Shown here piece by piece: positions 1 through 10,616 of a stretch of 64,000 nt of DNA. The DNA lies in the NCBI GenBank assembly GCA_934045075.1, contig OW203731.1, positions 16,011,570 through 16,075,569 on the forward strand. Reading direction: 5' to 3'. Both the position numbers and the translations under genes were made by a program. Under the pieces are notes generated by a model. That model did not search any database. It saw only the letters and a program-made list of their open reading frames with translations, and was not told where the DNA came from. How positions within the stretch are numbered: the first letter of the stretch is position 1; the number at the start of each line of letters is the position of its first letter. This DNA is from Yponomeuta sedellus. Taxonomy: Eukaryota; Arthropoda; Insecta; Lepidoptera; Yponomeutidae.

Positions 1-154
1 TAAATTACATTTATGATGTTTACATTCTGACTGGAGCTGGAACATTGTCTACAGTGTATCCATATCTCTCTCTCCCTCTCTAAAAAGGTGGGAGGTAGGT
101 TGCATTTAAGAAAATTTAATTCTTAAGTAGGGATTAAGTAGGTATTGTTGATTA

Positions 155-420
155 TATTATTTTTAATGCACTAACCCGTGCTAAGAACAATTTAAAAAAA
201 CCTACTTTAAAGGCTAAAAATTCCACCCATGTAGGGATTCGAACCCGCGACCTCTGGCTATCCGTGCCAGTGCTCTTTCCAACTGAGCCAATGGGCGACT
301 CACCGGCATCAGTGAAATTTCGAACCTCTTTACAATATTCTCTGTATTACGTACAGGCAGCGACATCTGGCTGAAGTAATTTGTAACACTTGCAGCCCCA
401 AGTAGCTACCTACGAGTTTT
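155..420 (-). mobile_element. SINE-A copy, nearly full length
   Basis: Read on the minus strand, this has the leader, a tRNA-like body (box A near 285, box B GGTTCGAATCC-like near 236) and the AGCCTTTAAAGTAGG / GTGCATTAAAAATAA 3' part. The leader motif GAGGTTCGAAATTTCACTG is present at about 312-330. It is diverged from the array copies that follow. The tRNA-like body sits in the middle of the unit, not at its 5' end as in an ordinary SINE. Confidence 0.8.
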
Positions 421-446
421 AGGTATTGTTGAACTAAAATTCATAA

Positions 447-597
447 TTTAAAAACCTATTTAGAGGCTAAAAATTTCACCCATGCCGGGATTCGAACCCG
501 CAACGTCTGGCTATCCGTACCAGCGCTCTACCAATTGAGCCAATAGGCGACTCACGGCATCAGTGAAATTTCGAACCTCTTTACCTCTTTATCTCTT
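447..597 (-). mobile_element. SINE-A copy, truncated, head-on to the next array
   Basis: This minus-strand copy holds the tail, tRNA-like body and part of the leader. It stops abruptly at about 575-597, where a plus-strand SINE-A tail starts, so an inverted junction lies here. Its body resembles the array copies (TACGGATA-type loop) more than the copy at 155. Confidence 0.8.
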
Positions 598-1272
598 TAG
601 GTTTTTAAATTTGTTCCTTAGCACGGGTTAGTGCATTAAAAATAAAAATAGTGTAATCATGTGAGTACAGTGATATCGTTCCGATGTTAAACCTAACTGC
701 AAAGTAAGTAGTCGGGGCTGTAAGTAATGCAATTTGCTTAAGTCAGATGTCGCTGCCTGTACGTAATACAGAGAATATTGTAAAGAGGTTCGAAATTTCA
801 CTGATGCCGTGAGTCGCCCATTGGCTCAATTGGTAGAGCGCTGGTACGGATAGCCAGAGGTTGCGGGTTCGAATCCCGGCATGGGTGAAATTTTTAGCCT
901 CTAAATAGGTTTTTAAATTTGTTCCTTAGCACGGGTTAGTGCATTAAAAATAAAAATAGTGTAATCATGTGAGTACAGTGATATCGTTCCGATGTTAAAC
1001 CTAACTGCAAAGTAAGTAGTCGGGGCTGTAAGTAATGCAATTTGCTTAAGTCAGATGTCGCTGCCTGTACGTAATACAGAGAATATTGTAAAGAGGTTCG
1101 AAATTTCACTGATGCCGTGAGTCGCCCATTGGCTCAATTGGTAGAGCGCTGGTACGGATAGCCAGAGGTTGCGGGTTCGAATCCCGGCATGGGTGAAATT
1201 TTTAGCCTCTAAATAGGTTTTTAAATTTGTTCCTTAGCACGGGTTAGTGCATTAAAAATAAAAATAGTGTAA
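598..1272 (+). repeat. Tandem array of SINE-A units, about 2.2 copies
   Basis: A unit tail (598-657) is followed by two almost identical head-to-tail units at 658-964 and 965-1272, a period of 307-308 bp. Each unit runs: leader (GTGAGTACAGTGATATCG), CGTACAGGCAGCGACATCT-like stretch on the opposite strand, GAGGTTCGAAATTTCACTG, tRNA-like body, AGCCTCTAAATAGG, and the A-rich end GCATTAAAAATAAAAATAGT. The units abut with no flanking duplication. This suggests amplification by unequal exchange or rolling-circle-like copying, not repeated independent retrotransposition. Confidence 0.85.
816..887 (+). other. tRNA-like body of SINE-A (GGA in anticodon position)
   Basis: This is the representative copy; the same body lies at 1124-1195, 52302-52373 and 57794-57865. 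Visible parts are an acceptor-like pairing GCCCAT/ATGGGT, a D-arm GCTC...GAGC, an anticodon stem CTGGT/GCCAG around the loop ACGGATA, a five-base variable region and a T-arm GGGTTCGAATCCC. Pol III box A and box B consensus sequences are intact. One T-stem pair is mismatched, and a serine GGA tRNA should have a long variable arm, which is absent. I therefore read it as tRNA-derived repeat, not a tRNA gene. Confidence 0.75.
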
Positions 1273-1275
1273 AAT

Positions 1276-1712
1276 TCATAAGTCAAAAGTAAATATTAAA
1301 GAAATGCTGTATGTTGGCCTTGTTCTTTTATTTCAATCAGACCTTAGTTAAAAAAATCATAAGATATCATTTGAATTTTGTAACAATTAGTACCTGCTTT
1401 CACAGACATTATTGTCTTACTTCCAAAAACACTTACTTGAACTTTTGTCGGAAACGACCGACCAGCCCTAGATTCTGTTAAAGAATTGTAGTGCAATGAC
1501 AATTGCACGAACATGGCGATTTCATTTCATTGCTGCTATAAGGCTAAGCTCCTACACCTATCAAACCTTTTAGGCGCCAATAGTACAAGAAAACACGTCA
1601 CGTGACCCGTCCATTTATCTGTCACTAGAGCGCATAAACAGAGGTTTCGCACATAACGAAGACGAGAATTCAAACAAGTCATTTCTGAATTCCGCTAATA
1701 ACGCATTCATAA
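1276..1712. other. No feature recognised
   Basis: A+T-rich sequence with no coding signature and no match to other parts of the window. Confidence 0.5.
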
Positions 1713-1897
1713 ATTATATTATTTTTAATGCACTAACCCGTGCTAAGGACAACAGAGAATATTGTAAAGAGGTTCGAAATTTCACTGATGCCGGTGAGTC
1801 GTCCATTAGCTCAGTGGGAAAGAGCGCTGGCAGGGATAGCCAGAGGTCGCGGGTTCGAATCCCGGCATGGGTGGAATTTATACCCTCTAAATAGGCA
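1713..1897 (+). mobile_element. Chimeric SINE-A copy
   Basis: A minus-strand SINE-A end (TTTTTAATGCACTAACCCG, 1720-1752) is joined directly to a plus-strand leader, body and AGCCTCTAAATAGG-like part (1753-1897). The joining of two 3' parts in opposite orientation resembles the palindromic copies elsewhere. Confidence 0.75.
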
Positions 1898-1900
1898 TTC

Positions 1901-2618
1901 ACAGATGTTTTGAAAATTGCAAATTCAGATTCTATATGATAAGAATATTTTTTTATTAAACACGGGTAAAACAGATATGAAATCATTTGCAAAGGTACAG
2001 TACAACTGAGAGATAGTGTTATTTCCCACAACGTTTACGATGCTGCTTAATCTACACTGGTCCGTACGCATCAAAAGTCAATATGGGACCATCTGACGTA
2101 GAAAATGTACATACATAGCCTTACCTATTCAAATGACAAACTCCCGAAATATCATCGTGACCGTCATCTCTAAAGCGTTTGTGGAGTTTTCAAATTTACA
2201 CAAATTGAGGCCGCGCTTAGAGTTGAAGGGCGGTAATTGTTTCTTCCAAAAGGGTTTCATTGGAATAGTTTTGAATGGGCTGGTTCTGTTTGTCTAACTT
2301 TGGAAAGGACACCGTTTAATACACGGTGTCATTTTCGTGAGTTAAAAGGGGTTTTGTTTTACTGTACAAAAAAAATGCTATATCAATTTCATGAAGTAGG
2401 TCGGAGCTGCCAAAGAACACCAACTTCTTGAAGCAACAAAAATGGTTTTTTCTTCGCATAGTAATCGGAACAGGGCTACCTGTTTCATAGAACTACAATT
2501 CGTGGTTTTCTAAGATAATTCGATGTTTTTTGCCATATCTATCAACCCACAGATTAGCAAGAAGACAGCCTCTACTACGCAATATCCACCGAATTGTCAT
2601 AATAAATTACGAACGTAG
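1901..2618. other. No feature recognised
   Basis: Non-repetitive within the window. Short open frames here have no recognisable protein content. Confidence 0.5.
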
Positions 2619-2624
2619 TTCATG

Positions 2625-2844
2625 GACCGCCTCTGTGGCGCAGCGGTAGAGCATCTGCTTGCCATGCGAGAGGTCCCGGGTTTGAACCCCGCCTGGGGAC
2701 AAAAAAATCACCAGTTCTCGAATGTTTACATGTTTGTGATGTCGCTGTCTCTGATTCCCACGACACAGAGTATCCTAATGTGGGGCCAGAAGCGATGTAT
2801 GTGCCTGTATGTAAATGTTGTAAAAATGTTATAATGTTATGTTA
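2625..2844 (+). mobile_element. SINE-B copy (tRNA-Gly-derived), full length
   Basis: It starts CCTCTGTGGCGCAGCGGTAG (box A-like), then the anticodon stem-loop TGC TTGCCAT GCG with GCC in the anticodon position, then box B GGGTTTGAACCCC. The body continues ACATGTTTGTGATGTCG ... TGGGGCCAGAAGC and ends in a TTATG-type tail. The intact GCC makes this the copy that best shows descent from tRNA-Gly; other copies have ACC. Confidence 0.85.
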
Positions 2845-2845
2845 T

Positions 2846-3490
2846 AGTTTTTACGAACTTTAAATACCGCTAAAGTATTTTTTTTAATACCGTGAGTACT
2901 TTCGAATTTATGTAGTTTATAAGAAAAGTGTACTATAATAAGAACTTTACACACCCATAAGAGTAGAGCATAGTTGGTCTATAATCATATTGTAAAATCT
3001 ATGTAACCTATATTCAAGTAAATAAAATTCATTCTTTGAGATTATCCCGTTCTTCATTAACAGGCATAACATTTCCTCTTTGCAATGTTACATAGAAGTT
3101 ACATGCGATATATTGGTCTTTTATCTATCAAGCAAACCAAGATTAAACTGGAACACTTAGAACGGTTGACTGTGGCAATGCATTTTTCATAGTCCATGTT
3201 AAGCCAACGCCCACGTTTGCTAACAGGCCACTGTGGACCTAAATGGCGTAATAGTCCACCGTGTTGACGCTAAGAGAGGTCTTTTAGCACGAACCCAAAA
3301 TACAAACAGACAATACAAGAGCTTCAGTTGTGTGTGTGTGTGTACTCGAGGATCAAAGAATTTATTCAGTGATATAAACTTTGCCGGGAAGAATTTTAAT
3401 TACTTATTCCACCCGCGCAACAACGGAAACTAGTTTAGAACATCTTGTACGTTATTACCTTCATGTTTAATTACTTGTCAGTGTTATAGT
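2846..3490. other. No feature except a short GT microsatellite
   Basis: A run of about seven GT units lies at 3330-3343. Nothing else is recognised. Confidence 0.5.
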
Positions 3491-3497
3491 ATTTAGA

Positions 3498-3860
3498 AGC
3501 GCTCGTGGCCTAGTCAAACCGAGTGATTGAAACCAACCACTTGAGTTGAGCAACACAAGCGTGGTCAGGTGCAGGATGAGTGACCGTCCCGTGACCACAT
3601 CTAGTGGCATTTTTCCGAGCGCTTCCGTGCTTCGCAAGGCACGTTAAGCCGTTCGTGCCGGCTGTCATGGAATGACAGTTGTTAAGCTTTGTCAGGGGCC
3701 TTATGGGCGGCTTGAAAACTTCTGACAGTAAGGCCCGCTACTGTCTTACAATCCTCCACCAACCGAGACTTGGCCCCCGTGGTGGAGTGTGGCCTGACCT
3801 TCCTGCGATGCAGGAAGAGACCCGTGACCAAGCAGTGGGGATAGTACCTGCGAGGGTTTA
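3498..3860 (+). mobile_element. SINE-D copy (5S-rRNA-like), nearly full length
   Basis: It starts GCGCTCGTGGCCTAGTC, followed by a 5S-like segment (GAGCAAC ... GGATGAGTGACC), a hairpin-prone middle (GGCTGTCATGGAATGACAG) and the LINE-like 3' end CCTTCCTGCGATGCAGGAAG. The 3' terminus is slightly decayed (AGCAGTGGGGA, then GGGTTTAT). Confidence 0.85.
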
Positions 3861-3911
3861 TATGAAAAGTATTTTTTAATTACTGGCTATGCTCAAACAT
3901 AGTTATTTAAT

Positions 3912-4025
3912 ATAGGAAACGGGTCTAATCGCGATTATTTATTAGGTAAAACGCAATTACCTTAATTCCCGACGTTTCGGCAGCGTTTCAGTAGCCGTGG
4001 TCACGTGGCGAACAAGAACGTTTTG
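3912..4025 (+). repeat. Repeat K fragment
   Basis: Contains GGGTCTAATCGCGATTA, GGTAAAACGCAATTACC and CCGACGTTTCGGCAGCG. The same blocks occur in inverse order and orientation at 7217-7412. I recognise it as a common lepidopteran dispersed repeat whose class I cannot assign. Confidence 0.65.
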
Positions 4026-4045
4026 GCGAATACAGAAAGTTATTG

Positions 4046-4960
4046 GAGCTAGTACTTTTAATTTTCGTAGTGAATTTTGTATGTCGGCCCGCTTCACAAC
4101 ACTTACGGTTGAGCTTTTATATCTTATAATATAAATGAGTATAACCCATAAGGTACACGGTTATTCATAAACCCTCAACCCATTTATCAAGTCGACGTTG
4201 TCCAGAATCGAACATTTTAACAAATAAACTGTGTCAAAATGAAATACGCCAGTCTTTTTTAATTCATTTATTTAAGGCACTGTCCAAAAATATATCGACA
4301 AAAACTCGTATCTATTGAGAACCATTTAAAGCCAGACTGAGCGGTGCATGCGCGGGCCCGCGGGTCATAGTTAGACGCAGAGGCGGTACTATGATTTCTC
4401 AGCTATTGTTTCTTTACTTTACGTCCATATTTAAAAGTAATAATTTAAATAGATGGTGGTAATGGAAATTACTACCTAATTACATAACAGCGGCTGTCAA
4501 ACCACCCAGATTTCAGCGTCTAGACATATAGTAGGTACGAGTGCTATCCAGATTGCAAGCCCAGAACCAGTAGATTGAGATTGGCTCCAAAGCCCTTAAA
4601 CCCGGTGCACCATTGACTGAATTCATAGAAAGCTCGACGTGCGAACACTCTCACTAATGCCCGTCGGTCCCATATATCAGATTAATCGTCCTACACGATA
4701 CGTTGGAGTAGTGCCGCTTAGCCCTCACGGTTGATCCTAAAATGGCATACCCCGTGTCGTTAGACCCTATATTACAGGAGAGACGAAAAACAGACTTTGC
4801 CATAGATAAAATATTTGCGAGGGCTGTTATAGATATTTTTTGTTCAAAGCAATCGCTAATTAGGCTGAATGCTTTAATCTTATAGATTGATCAATTTACA
4901 CAATCTGCACCCAATGGCTTTCAATATCAAATTTAGACTTGAGCGGTGTTGTTTCGATCG
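4046..4960. other. No feature recognised
   Basis: Mixed A+T-rich and moderate G+C DNA. No repeat of this window and no coding signature. Confidence 0.45.
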
Positions 4961-4964
4961 ATCG

Positions 4965-5323
4965 ATTTCAACCCTGTATATCCCCACTGCTGGGGTACGG
5001 ATCTCTTCCTGCATCGCAGGAAGGTTCTGCCATACTCCACCACGGGGGCCAAGTACGGGTTGTTGGAGATTGTAAGGCAGTGGTGGCCTTACTGTCAGAA
5101 GTTATCATGCCGCCCAGAAGGCTTCTGACATAGTTTAACGACTGCCATTACAGGACAGCCGGCACCAACGGCTTAACGTGCCTTGCGAAGCACGGAAGCG
5201 CTCGGAAAAATGCCACTAGCGATAGTCACGGGACGGTCACCCATCCAGCGACTGACCGCGCCTGTTGTTGCTTAACCGTAGTGATTGATTCCAATCACTC
5301 GGTTCCACTAGACCACGAGCGCT
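4965..5323 (-). mobile_element. SINE-D copy, full length
   Basis: The minus-strand copy runs from GCGCTCGTGGTCTAGTGG (5323 downwards) through the 5S-like segment to the 3' end ATACAGGGTTGAAAT (4965). All blocks are present. Confidence 0.85.
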
Positions 5324-5915
5324 TCACACGAGGTGATGTTTGCTAAACGACGATATTTCTGTACCTACCGATATATAAGTACATACATACAGACTGAAAA
5401 TGTTTTCAGTTAGATAAATGTGACTATGTAAAATTACGCCAAGAGGTGGGTGGACAAATTTGTAGTAAAATTTACTTTTATTGTTATGGGAGGGGCTTTA
5501 TTATTTACGTTATGAGATTCAAAGGGATTTGTGATAAAAATATAAAAACAGTTAACTGACGATATAATAAAGTATTACTCTTAGTGTATAACTTGTTATT
5601 GCTTACGTAACAATAGATACTTTTGTATGTCATTTTCTTAGCATTTTAAAACTGTTTACACAATTTTTCTGATGAATTTTTAGTAGATTGTTCTCTTCAA
5701 ATCCCTTTAATCTTCCTAATCACTTATCAGATTTAATTACTGCTAAATGAATTGCGACGTTTTGCATTATTCACAAAACGACACATGCTGATCGCAAAAT
5801 CATTTTTTTCTTTATCATGTTGAATTAATCAATGAATCATCATCATTTAGGAAATGTAAATCTATAAACATAAACTTGCAAATTCGACCCTAATGTAATT
5901 GTGTAGAGTAAATGC
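5324..5915. other. No feature recognised
   Basis: Very A+T-rich, without repeats or coding signal. Confidence 0.5.
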
Positions 5916-5916
5916 T

Positions 5917-6062
5917 TATACTCTTTTTAATGCACTAACCCGTGCTGACATTTTTTTTTAAACCTACTTAAAGGCTATAAATTCCACCCATGCCGGTATT
6001 CGAACCCGCGACCTGTGGCTATCCGTGCCAGCGCTCTTTCCAACTGAGCTATTGGGCGACTC
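5917..6062 (-). mobile_element. SINE-A copy, leader truncated
   Basis: The tail (TTTTTAATGCACTAACCCG), the AGCCTTTAAGTAGG region and the tRNA-like body are present. The sequence stops just past the body, at GAGTCGCCC on the reverse strand. Confidence 0.8.
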
Positions 6063-6382
6063 AATAGCCGACTTTCTGTCGATGGTTTATCAACTATAAA
6101 GCGCTATATGGAGTCTAATGAGTTCAAGCCCAACGTTGCTAGAAAGTGCTACTAGTTTTAAATCAGCAGCTTGAGTAAAGCGAGAGCAGCGACGAGATAT
6201 GTCGCTAAATGAATTGTCAACAAAACCCGCTAGGCAGATTACACTACTTTTCAATGAAAACGTGGAAATGTTTTATCTGATTGAAAAGACATCCAAAGCG
6301 TGCTCGAACGGTTTAACGCGTCAAAAATGTAGCCAGGTTTGCCGCAGTCGTTTTGACGGTTTCCGTAAAAAATATAAAAACT

Positions 6383-6567
6383 AGCTGGTGCCCGCGACTT
6401 CGTCTGCGCAGGTTAGTGCATAACGCATTACCGGGATACAAGTATCATATGTCTCAATACAGATCTTTGTCTATCTGTATCCACCAGTTTTCATGCAAAT
6501 TCGTTCGGCCGATATTCCGTGATTGAGTTACAAACTTCCACTTTAATTTTCAATATTAGTAGAATGC
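6383..6567 (+). repeat. Repeat M copy
   Basis: Blocks in order: CTAGCTGGTGCCCGCGACTT, CATATGTCTCAATACAG, TTCGTTCGGCCGATATT, GTGATTGAGTTACAAAC, AATATTAGTAGAATG. This is a very common lepidopteran dispersed repeat whose class I cannot assign from sequence alone. Confidence 0.75.
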
Positions 6568-7216
6568 ACGCAACGATTAACCAAAGTTGGAAGCAAAAGA
6601 GGTTTGCCAAGATCGCGGTTACCCTGGTATATGTCACTACGACATTCAGGCGTCACGACGCAAAAAAATCGTTAAATAACAGAATAATAAAATTTTAAAT
6701 TTAAAAGATGAAAATGTATCTATAAATTTTTAAAAGTTATTCTTTGCTGAATCAAACACATTGGACGAGTTTCAGGAATTGCACATTTCGGAGGTAACGT
6801 TATGCGACGAAGTCACAAGTCATACCGCGACAATCATCTCCACTATAAATTCCATCTTGTGCTATAGCAAACCAAAGCTTGCAGTTTCCACGTCAGCCAA
6901 AAGCTCTGCGGCGACACTCGAAAATTAAATCCAACGAGCGAGCCAAGCTTAGAGCTCATTACCGCGATACAATCAGAATTTATTTTTAATTAGTCGTGCA
7001 GGAGCGTCGGACAATGCAAGCTGAGCTCAAGCTTATCTTACACTGGCTAGAGAACGTGATCCGGGTACAAACCACTGAGGCACGATACCCACTTACTGGC
7101 CGTCCGACCTTACTGGGCAGCTATGAACTTGACGGACGTAAACCGGCGTATCGTTGCTAAATCATATTAATTCATTTAATTGTGGACTATTTGATAATGA
7201 TGATCTTGGTTACATA
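6568..7216. other. No feature recognised
   Basis: No repeat or coding signature seen. Confidence 0.45.
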
Positions 7217-7412
7217 TTAAACGGGTCTAAGCGCAATCGACTTGCCCTGACTACAATAATTGACTACTCGCCACATTAGTCTACCCGTGACCACGACAAC
7301 TGCAACGTTGCCGAAACGTCGGAATTAAGGTAAATACGTTTTACTTAATAACCAATTGCGATTAGACAATGTTGAATATAAAACTACGTATGAGTATCGC
7401 GAGTTATTAAGA
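7217..7412 (-). repeat. Repeat K copy
   Basis: Shares GCAACGTTGCCGAAACGTCG, GGAATTAAGGTAAATACG and the GCGAGTTATT end with the K copies at 3912 and 17905. It is preceded by a block GGGTCTAAGCGCAATCG that repeats its own end in inverse sense, so K may be a foldback. Confidence 0.6.
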
Positions 7413-7718
7413 TGATTATCTTTTAGGTTATGGCTAGAAAGGGCGTACAGTCAATTGATACGGCTGCATTTTCCATTCGAGTGGCGGTGTTGTTTAAAAG
7501 CTGATGATCTACATTTTGACAGAGAACTTCTCATTGATCCATATTTTTAAGCTTCTGCCATCTTTTTCTGAGGACAGACTGAGAGGGCATCGTTCGAAAG
7601 AGCACTGCTTTACATCCTTTGCCTTACTGTATATAACAACCACTATAGGGCACAGAGGGAGAGTAGGGCTTAATCACGCGTGCCCATCTCGGATCGGCCA
7701 TATCGACCGACCTCTGAT
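7413..7718. other. No feature recognised
   Basis: Nothing supported. Confidence 0.4.
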
Positions 7719-7914
7719 GACGACCTCTGTGGCGTAGCGGTAGCGCGTCTGCCTACCATGCAAGAGGTCAAAAAACAAAAAAAAACCCAGGTCTTGGATG
7801 TTTACATGTTTGTGATGTCGTTGTTTCTGGTTCCCACGACACAGGATATCCTAGTGTGGGGCCAGAAGCAAAGTATGTGCTTGTATGTAAATGTTATGTT
7901 ATGTTTTATGTTAT
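7719..7914 (+). mobile_element. SINE-B copy with damaged box B
   Basis: The head GACGACCTCTGTGGCGTAGC and the loop CTACCAT are present. The box B segment after AAGAGGTC is deleted and replaced by AAAAACAAAAAAAAACCCAG. The body and TTATG tail are normal. Loss of box B should silence Pol III transcription of this copy. Confidence 0.8.
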
Positions 7915-8700
7915 ATCAAGCCATATCGTTAATGTATATAAACAGCTCTGGTACTAAACTAACAACTTAATGAATCTGGTAAAGAATAATGACCTTATTT
8001 ATGAAAAAATACTTCCACAAAAACATTGCTGCAGGCGATTTACTTAACATCTTTTAATTGTAATTGACAGTATGTTTTTTATAAGTAAGATCGTAAAATT
8101 TCAGACAATAATTAGTTGATCTGAAGGCACCTCAACCCGAAATGTGTGGACTGTGACTGTTGACTATGACCCGCTATCTCACCATCAATAGTACGAGATT
8201 ACACAAATGCGCGGTAATATTACCAGTTGCTTTCTGGTAATCTCCGATGTGTGACCAGATCCGTTTCATTGGAGGCCGCCAGTTGGTAAGTGTAAACAGA
8301 AACTGAGGTGCAACAGAGCGGGCGTGCCTACACAAATGCGTATTGATAACGCACGTATTGAACGACATTTCTGAACATCAATGAGGCCACGCTACAATAC
8401 AAAATTATTCAGAGTTTTTGGTTTATTACAAAAAAGGAATGAAAGGAAGATACTTTATTTTCTAAACAAATAAACAAACAGACTATTGTAAAGTAAGAAA
8501 GATTTAAAAAAAAAACCTTGTTTTTAAAACAAAGTAAAAAGGGACCAAACTTTTGAGCAATTAAAAAAGTTGCTAAATATATTTATGACCAAATGTATGA
8601 ATTACGCCGTGAAACCTAGACAGGAAAGGAAGGTATTGACATTTTCTACTGGTGGGAACTGAGGGGGCGAAAGGGGAAAGGGAGTGAAAATTCTAAAAAA
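7915..8700. other. No feature recognised
   Basis: Poly-A/T stretches at 8400-8560; no coding or repeat signal. Confidence 0.45.
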
Positions 8701-8703
8701 ATT

Positions 8704-8774
8704 GTCACGCAGTACGATACCAACATACTGCGTGACTGTTTTTTTATAATTTTCATTTCGCAGTATGTTGGTAT
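8704..8774. repeat. Two mutually exclusive hairpins
   Basis: Arms 8704-8714 and 8726-8736 (GTCACGCAGTA) form one perfect hairpin. Arms 8717-8732 and 8759-8774 (ATACCAACATACTGCG) form another, perfect over 16 bp. They share 8726-8732, so only one can form at a time. Probably a small foldback element. Confidence 0.7.
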
Positions 8775-8919
8775 GACAAGACATCTTGAGACACGGAACA
8801 TCAGCCTACATAAAGCCTCTTAATGAGGACGTCGTGGTCCTACTCTGTCAAGAAAGTACCTACAAAGAAAAAGAAGTACGGGTATATTTCTTTACAGAAA
8901 TAAAGAAAAATAATAAAGT

Positions 8920-9013
8920 AATTAAAACTGTTTTCATACGGATTTATGCTCGTTTATTACATTTTTTACAATTTTCCAAACGAGCATAAATCCGTATAAA
9001 AACAGTTTTAATT
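8920..9013. repeat. Foldback repeat, 36-bp arms
   Basis: Arms 8920-8955 and 8978-9013 are inverted copies with one mismatch, separated by 22 bp of A+T-rich DNA. Core of the arm: CGGATTTATGCTCG. Confidence 0.85.
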
Positions 9014-9094
9014 ATGTCTACTGCTCGTGTTAACCTTAGAAAATACAATAATATAGTAGATGGACATAATTCCAATTTTTGCCCTTCTAAAACA

Positions 9095-9120
9095 TACGAA
9101 TATAGGTACCTATATTCGTA
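9095..9120. repeat. Perfect 26-bp palindrome
   Basis: TACGAATATAGGT and its exact reverse complement meet at the centre (GGTACC). It abuts the RTE-like fragment that follows. Confidence 0.8.
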
Positions 9121-9470
9121 TTCTTCTTCTTCAGGCTATATTAGTCCACTGCTGGACATAGCCATCCCCTAATGAGCGCCATAGCAGCATTTTTTTGCAG
9201 ATCGTCATCCCACCTGGTTGGAGGCGTCCTACACTACGTTTACCGAGTCGCGGTCGAGACATGTTGACCAGTCACTCAAGAACACGTTCACTCCAACGGT
9301 TATCGGTTTTTCGCGAGATATGGCCAGCCCACTGCCACTTCAGCTCGCTAATTCTCTGAACTATGTCGATAACTTTGGTTCTCTGTCGCATTCGTTACGA
9401 ATCCTATCCTTCAGAAAAACTCCGAGTATAGCTCTCTCCATAGCTCGCAGAGCTGCACCTACATTCATTT
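9121..9470 (-). mobile_element. RTE-type LINE 3' end, truncated
   Basis: On the minus strand the last coding part and tail of an RTE-like element can be read in broken frame: a stretch like RNATE..., then ELKWQWAGH-like AEVAVGWPY, then PTRWDDDLQ, then the tail CTATGTCCAGCAGTGGACTA and a GAAGAAGAA tail. Frames are shifted several times. The 134-residue plus-strand open frame across 9218-9622 is the antisense shadow of this fragment. Confidence 0.75.
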
Positions 9471-10004
9471 GTTCATTTTACAGCAAGCCAGAAAAAAAAT
9501 TTCTCGAGAATGACTCTTTGAAAGTGTTTCTCACAATATTAGCAGCTTATTACCGTAGGTCTTTTGAGCTAAAACTTGTCTATAATAGGACTTTCTTTGT
9601 ACTGTGCCTGCTTTGTAGTTGAAGTTTTTTCTCGATAAACTTCTGCAATTTCTGAAAGTCGGCTATAATTGTTTGTTACCTGGTTTTTCACACTAGGTGC
9701 AAATCTTAATTTTTCGCCTTACAGACAACCTTCAGACGGCAAAAAGGTTTCGACCGAAATAAAATATTAGAAGACTTCACCTGAAAAGCTGTTAATTTGC
9801 CAAGTTTATTCGTTACTAATTGGCTGAAAATATTCTAGAAAATACAACAATAATAATGTCAGTTTAAAAACTATAAATGATAATATTGCGTTCACGTGTT
9901 GCGTTTTTTCTAATACCTTTTTCTAATAATATACAAATATCTCAGCTAATAATTTAATTTACAAAAATTAACAATTGCTTACTACAGATACTAAACGACG
10001 TTTC
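9471..10004. other. No feature recognised
   Basis: A+T-rich DNA without recognised content. Confidence 0.45.
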
Positions 10005-10108
10005 ATCATCATCATCATCAACTTATTATGTTCCCACCGAAGGGCACGGGTCTCTTCCATAAGGAAGGTATAGGCCATACTCTACCGGGGGCCAAGTCCG
10101 GATTCGTT
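10005..10108 (-). mobile_element. SINE-D 3' end variant with TGA tail
   Basis: On the minus strand: CCGGACTTGGCCCCCGGTAG ... GAAGAGACCCGTGCCC ... GTTGATGATGATGATGA. The variant CCTTATGGAAG replaces the usual TGCAATGCAGG. It gives the terminal TGA repeat expected of an RTE/CR1-like 3' end. Confidence 0.75.
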
Positions 10109-10278
10109 CGTTTATATTCATTCATAAATTTTCGCCAATCTACGAACGGAAGCGGTGATAAGGCTTATGCTCTCGATCTCTCTTTCTGAGAGAAAATATG
10201 TGACTTTATGGGACTTATAGAGACAATTTATTAAAAAGAAATGAGAAGAGGGCAAAGCGAGAAGTAAAACAAAAAAAA

Positions 10279-10578
10279 TTCCAGCAAAAGAAAGTATGAC
10301 GTAAATATAACGAAGGTTGTCTGTTTAAAATATTTGTGCTGATCTTAAAAACATAAAGTCGTTAAGAATTTTTAAAGTTTTAAGAATTACACATTCTTAA
10401 TGAGTTAAGTTAATAATAATTAAGTTAAGTATTAGTGGTTAAGAATTTTTACATTTCTAAGAATTATTCATTCTGAAAAATGTGAAAATTCTTAACAACT
10501 TTATGTTGTTAAGATCGGTACAAATATCTTAAACAGATAACCTTCGTAATATTAACGTCATATATTCTTTTGCTGGAA
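10279..10578. mobile_element. MITE with about 95-bp terminal inverted repeats
   Basis: The left arm starts TTCCAGCAAAAGAAAGTATG and the right end is its inverse with about 12% mismatch. The two arms stay alignable for about 95 bp and the element spans 300 bp. No coding capacity. No clear target-site duplication seen. Confidence 0.8.
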
Positions 10579-10616
10579 GTCCGAGGAAGTTAGATTTTTG
10601 AGAATCCTAACTAGAG

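Noticed and set aside
816..887. Candidate tRNA-Ser(GGA) genes at 816, 1124, 52302, 57794 and on the minus strand in the 54845 array
   Set aside because: Embedded in a repeated unit with conserved non-tRNA flanks, without the serine long variable arm, and with a T-stem mismatch.
9218..9622. 134-codon plus-strand open frame
   Set aside because: It is the antisense of an RTE-type LINE 3' end; the minus strand carries the real, frameshifted coding remnant.
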